From a virus: a stretch of 23,346 bases of DNA. Positions 21,530 through 23,346 of this stretch are shown here, piece after piece. The notes beneath the pieces were generated by a model. The model was given only the letters and a program-made list of their open reading frames with translations, searched no databases and was not told where the DNA came from. Numbering within the stretch: position 1 is the stretch's first letter; each line of letters opens with the position of its first letter. The position numbers and the translations under genes were made by a program. Where the stretch lies: the IMG/VR virus record IMGVR_UViG_3300021178_000044, positions 1 through 23,346 of that record; one strand, 5' to 3'.

Positions 21530-21945
21530 CGGGCGCGGGTCGCAGGCTCGATACGCTCCTGTCGGCCGCCATCGAGCGATTCGGAGGAGACGTGCCCCAG
21601 GAACTCAAACGCCCGATCGAGCTCGCCGCCCTCAAGGGGCGGCTTGAGCGTGCGCAGCGCGTTCACGGGCGCATCGCCGATACCGGCAAGCGCTACGATA
21701 AGGTGCTCGACGCGATCGAGGAGAAGGAGGCGCAGGCCGCCTCCCACGTGGGCTATCTCGAGCAATACGACCAGGCGCTCGGCCAGACCATCAAGGAGAT
21801 GATCGGCGGGTCCAATTTTCCTCCCGAGGGGGCCGATGGCCCCCATATCGCCACCAATGGCTCGGGAGAGGCGCTTGAGCCTGCTGCTACGTCAAAACCT
21901 GACGTAGCAAGTACCATTGCCGCGAACGAAGGTCGAACGGGATGA
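21526..21945 (+). CDS. Hypothetical helical (coiled-coil) protein
   Basis: 139 residues with a TTG start overlapping the previous stop; no upstream ATG fits. Residues about 5-100 are mostly helical, with heptad-like spacing: AIERFGGDVPQELKRPIELA, then LKGRLERAQRVHGRI, then YDKVLDAIEEKEAQAASHVG. Residues about 80-92 are QYDQALGQTIKEM. The last 45 residues are Gly/Ala/Ser/Pro-rich. No family recognised. Its stop overlaps the start of the final fibre gene as ATGA at 21942-21945, so it is co-translated with that gene. This could make it a fibre chaperone or trimerisation helper, though nothing in the sequence tests that. Confidence 0.6.
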   Translation: MTGAGRRLDTLLSAAIERFGGDVPQELKRPIELAALKGRLERAQRVHGRIADTGKRYDKVLDAIEEKEAQAASHVGYLEQYDQALGQTIKEMIGGSNFPPEGADGPHIATNGSGEALEPAATSKPDVASTIAANEGRTG

Positions 21946-23346
21946 GAACGATTCTGGTACTGCTGATTCTGTCCTTTTCGACCCTGGCCTTCGGCCAAGG
22001 CACCCTTCTGCAAGGCAGCGCCACCACGGCGGGCCACGTCCCCGAATACGTCACCCAGGGCACCGGGCAGGCCGTCGTCATCGATGCGGGCGGTGCTGGC
22101 GGCGGCGGGCCCGGTGTTGGGCTCTCCGAGCTCGGCATCACGGCGCGCGGCACCGGCACGCCGCCCTTCATCGGGCAGGGCACCGGCCCGTTCGGGACCA
22201 ATGACTGCGACTACGACGCGCCGACCACCAACGCGACCGGCTACCACTTCCTTTGCTTTTCCGCCAACGTCTCAGGCGCTGGCTTGATTGCCTATGGCGC
22301 GAGCGGCGGCCAGCCCCAGCAACCGCTCGCGCTCAATCTCAACGGCACGGTCTATCAGTTTCCCTTCGCGATCAGCGGCATCGTCGGGCCACCGACCAGC
22401 ATCGTCAACGATGTCGCGTGCTGGAACAATCTCGTTGGCACATTGCTCAAGGATTGCGGCCCCTTCATCGCCGGCCCAGTCAGCAGCACCGTCAACGACG
22501 TGGCGTGCTGGAACAACACGACCGGAACGGCGCTCAAGGACTGCGGCGTGGCCGTCACCGGCCCCGTCAGCAGCACCGTCAACGACGTGGCCTGCTGGAA
22601 CAACACCTCCGGCACCTTGCTCAAGGATTGCGGGGGTGGTGCCGACCTCAATATCCTCAACAGCCAGACTGCCAACTATTCGGTTGCCGCGACCGACTGC
22701 GGAAAAACAATTCAACTCGGCACGGGGGCGACGGGATTCTTCACGCTTACCTTTCCCTCGGTATCCGGGTTCTCGACGACGTGCTCGGTCAAGGTCATAG
22801 ATGGCGATACAGGGCGCGGCAAGGCCATCGCTGGCCTCACGGGCATCACCAAGCTCTATCCGGGCCAGACCTTTACCGCCAAGATCGTCAACGGCGCGTG
22901 GGCGCTGTTCGACAAACCGCCGCGGTGGCTTGTCCCCAGCAGCCTGAACGTCTACGTCGACTTTGGCGCCGGCACCGACACCAACGATTGCCTTGCCGCT
23001 GGAACTGGTGCCTGCGCAACCCCTAACCAGGCGATGACGGATATCGCGCGCCTCTACGACAACGAAGGTGCCATCACCATCCAGTGGGGCTGCATTGCCG
23101 GCACGCCATGCACGTGGGGCGACACCGTGATGTTCGGCGCGCAGTCCTATGTGGGCAAGGGAACCATCATCCTGCAGGGCGACATCATCACCCCTGATAA
23201 TTTCCTGATCAATTGCACCGCTTGCAGCAACACCGGGGTGTTCACATTTTCAAATTCGCCCGGCGGGCAGGCTGGTGGAATATGGACCGTTCAAGGATTC
23301 AAGCTCGCTTCCGGCAAGACCGGCGAGTTCGGCCTGTTCGTGGGAT
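21942..23346 (+). CDS. Secreted tail-fibre protein with three repeats and beta-helix, 3' end missing
   Basis: Open from ATG 21942 to the right edge (468 codons) without a stop. A Sec signal peptide (MRTILVLLILSFSTLAFGQG) is followed by GTGT-type turns. Three 29-residue repeats at 22386-22646 come next. Each is a cysteine-bearing variant of the fibre linker usually written as N.I.RFDGTTGKLLQDSG. Then comes the VAATDCGKTIQLG to STTCSVKVID domain, which also occurs in the 16287 gene. After it, VYVDFGAGTDTNDCLAAGTG marks the usual entry into a right-handed beta-helix. The visible part of the helix has further cysteine pairs (GCIAGTPC, NCTAC). This looks like a host-binding or sugar-degrading fibre; the catalytic or receptor part would lie beyond the window. 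Confidence 0.8.
   Translation, partial: MRTILVLLILSFSTLAFGQGTLLQGSATTAGHVPEYVTQGTGQAVVIDAGGAGGGGPGVGLSELGITARGTGTPPFIGQGTGPFGTNDCDYDAPTTNATGYHFLCFSANVSGAGLIAYGASGGQPQQPLALNLNGTVYQFPFAISGIVGPPTSIVNDVACWNNLVGTLLKDCGPFIAGPVSSTVNDVACWNNTTGTALKDCGVAVTGPVSSTVNDVACWNNTSGTLLKDCGGGADLNILNSQTANYSVAATDCGKTIQLGTGATGFFTLTFPSVSGFSTTCSVKVIDGDTGRGKAIAGLTGITKLYPGQTFTAKIVNGAWALFDKPPRWLVPSSLNVYVDFGAGTDTNDCLAAGTGACATPNQAMTDIARLYDNEGAITIQWGCIAGTPCTWGDTVMFGAQSYVGKGTIILQGDIITPDNFLINCTACSNTGVFTFSNSPGGQAGGIWTVQGFKLASGKTGEFGLFVG
22386..22646 (+). repeat. Three tandem 87-base (29-residue) repeats in the last fibre gene
   Basis: Units at 22386-22472, 22473-22559 and 22560-22646, in frame. Shared core is VNDVACWNN....G..LKDCG. 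Units 2 and 3 begin with the identical GPVSSTVNDVACWNNT; unit 1 is more diverged (GPPTSIVNDVACWNNLVGTL). Every unit carries two cysteines, at ACW and DCG. The 1343 gene contains one related copy near its N-terminus (NDCAKW, then IVDSGG). Confidence 0.85.

Overview
The window looks like one arm of a tailed-phage or prophage genome. The host is probably an alphaproteobacterium of the Bradyrhizobium/Hyphomicrobiales type. That host guess rests on high GC, Bradyrhizobium-like codon use and my memory of similar small phage proteins, so it is an inference. No host gene, integrase, tRNA, CRISPR array or lysis gene is visible. Genes are packed tightly, most overlap their neighbour by 1-16 bases, and the longest gene-free stretch is only about 160 bases (10716-10878).

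Layout. (1) 2-1333: large terminase, cut by the left edge. (2) 1343-6908: a lower-GC block of secreted-looking, cysteine-containing fibre proteins: one mosaic fibre, one 1028-residue beta-helix protein, and a small protein whose 3' end is frameshifted. (3) 6919-9453: three small proteins, a T7/BPP-1-type portal (head-to-tail connector), and a tiny HiPIP-like four-cysteine protein translationally coupled to the portal. (4) 9458-10715, minus strand: five overlapping small genes, including an excisionase-like HTH protein and a Tat-leader protein that carries a diverged copy of the major-capsid C-terminus. (5) 10716-10878: the divergent control region, with nested palindromes. (6) 10879-14437: a BPP-1-like capsid block (Bbp19-like, scaffold-like, major capsid, Bbp16-like cement). 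(7) 14464-19737: virion and fibre-like proteins. (8) 19737-21945: small basic, zinc-ribbon, histidine-rich, capsid-staple and coiled-coil proteins. (9) 21942 to the right edge: another secreted fibre with three 29-residue repeats.

How it fits together. Terminase packages DNA through the portal into a shell built from the major capsid protein, with the cement and staple proteins stabilising it and the Ala/Pro/Glu-rich protein probably acting as scaffold. The tail type cannot be decided here: no tape measure, sheath or tubular tail protein is recognisable. The fibres probably provide host binding and perhaps polysaccharide degradation.

Points most worth a second look: the antisense Tat-leader/capsid-fragment gene; a short Tyr-Asp-His motif shared by the scaffold and three small basic proteins; the run of fibre genes with Sec-type signal peptides and cysteine pairs; the HiPIP-like protein coupled to the portal; a ribosome-binding site held in a perfect hairpin at 17244; and the +1 frameshift at 6845.
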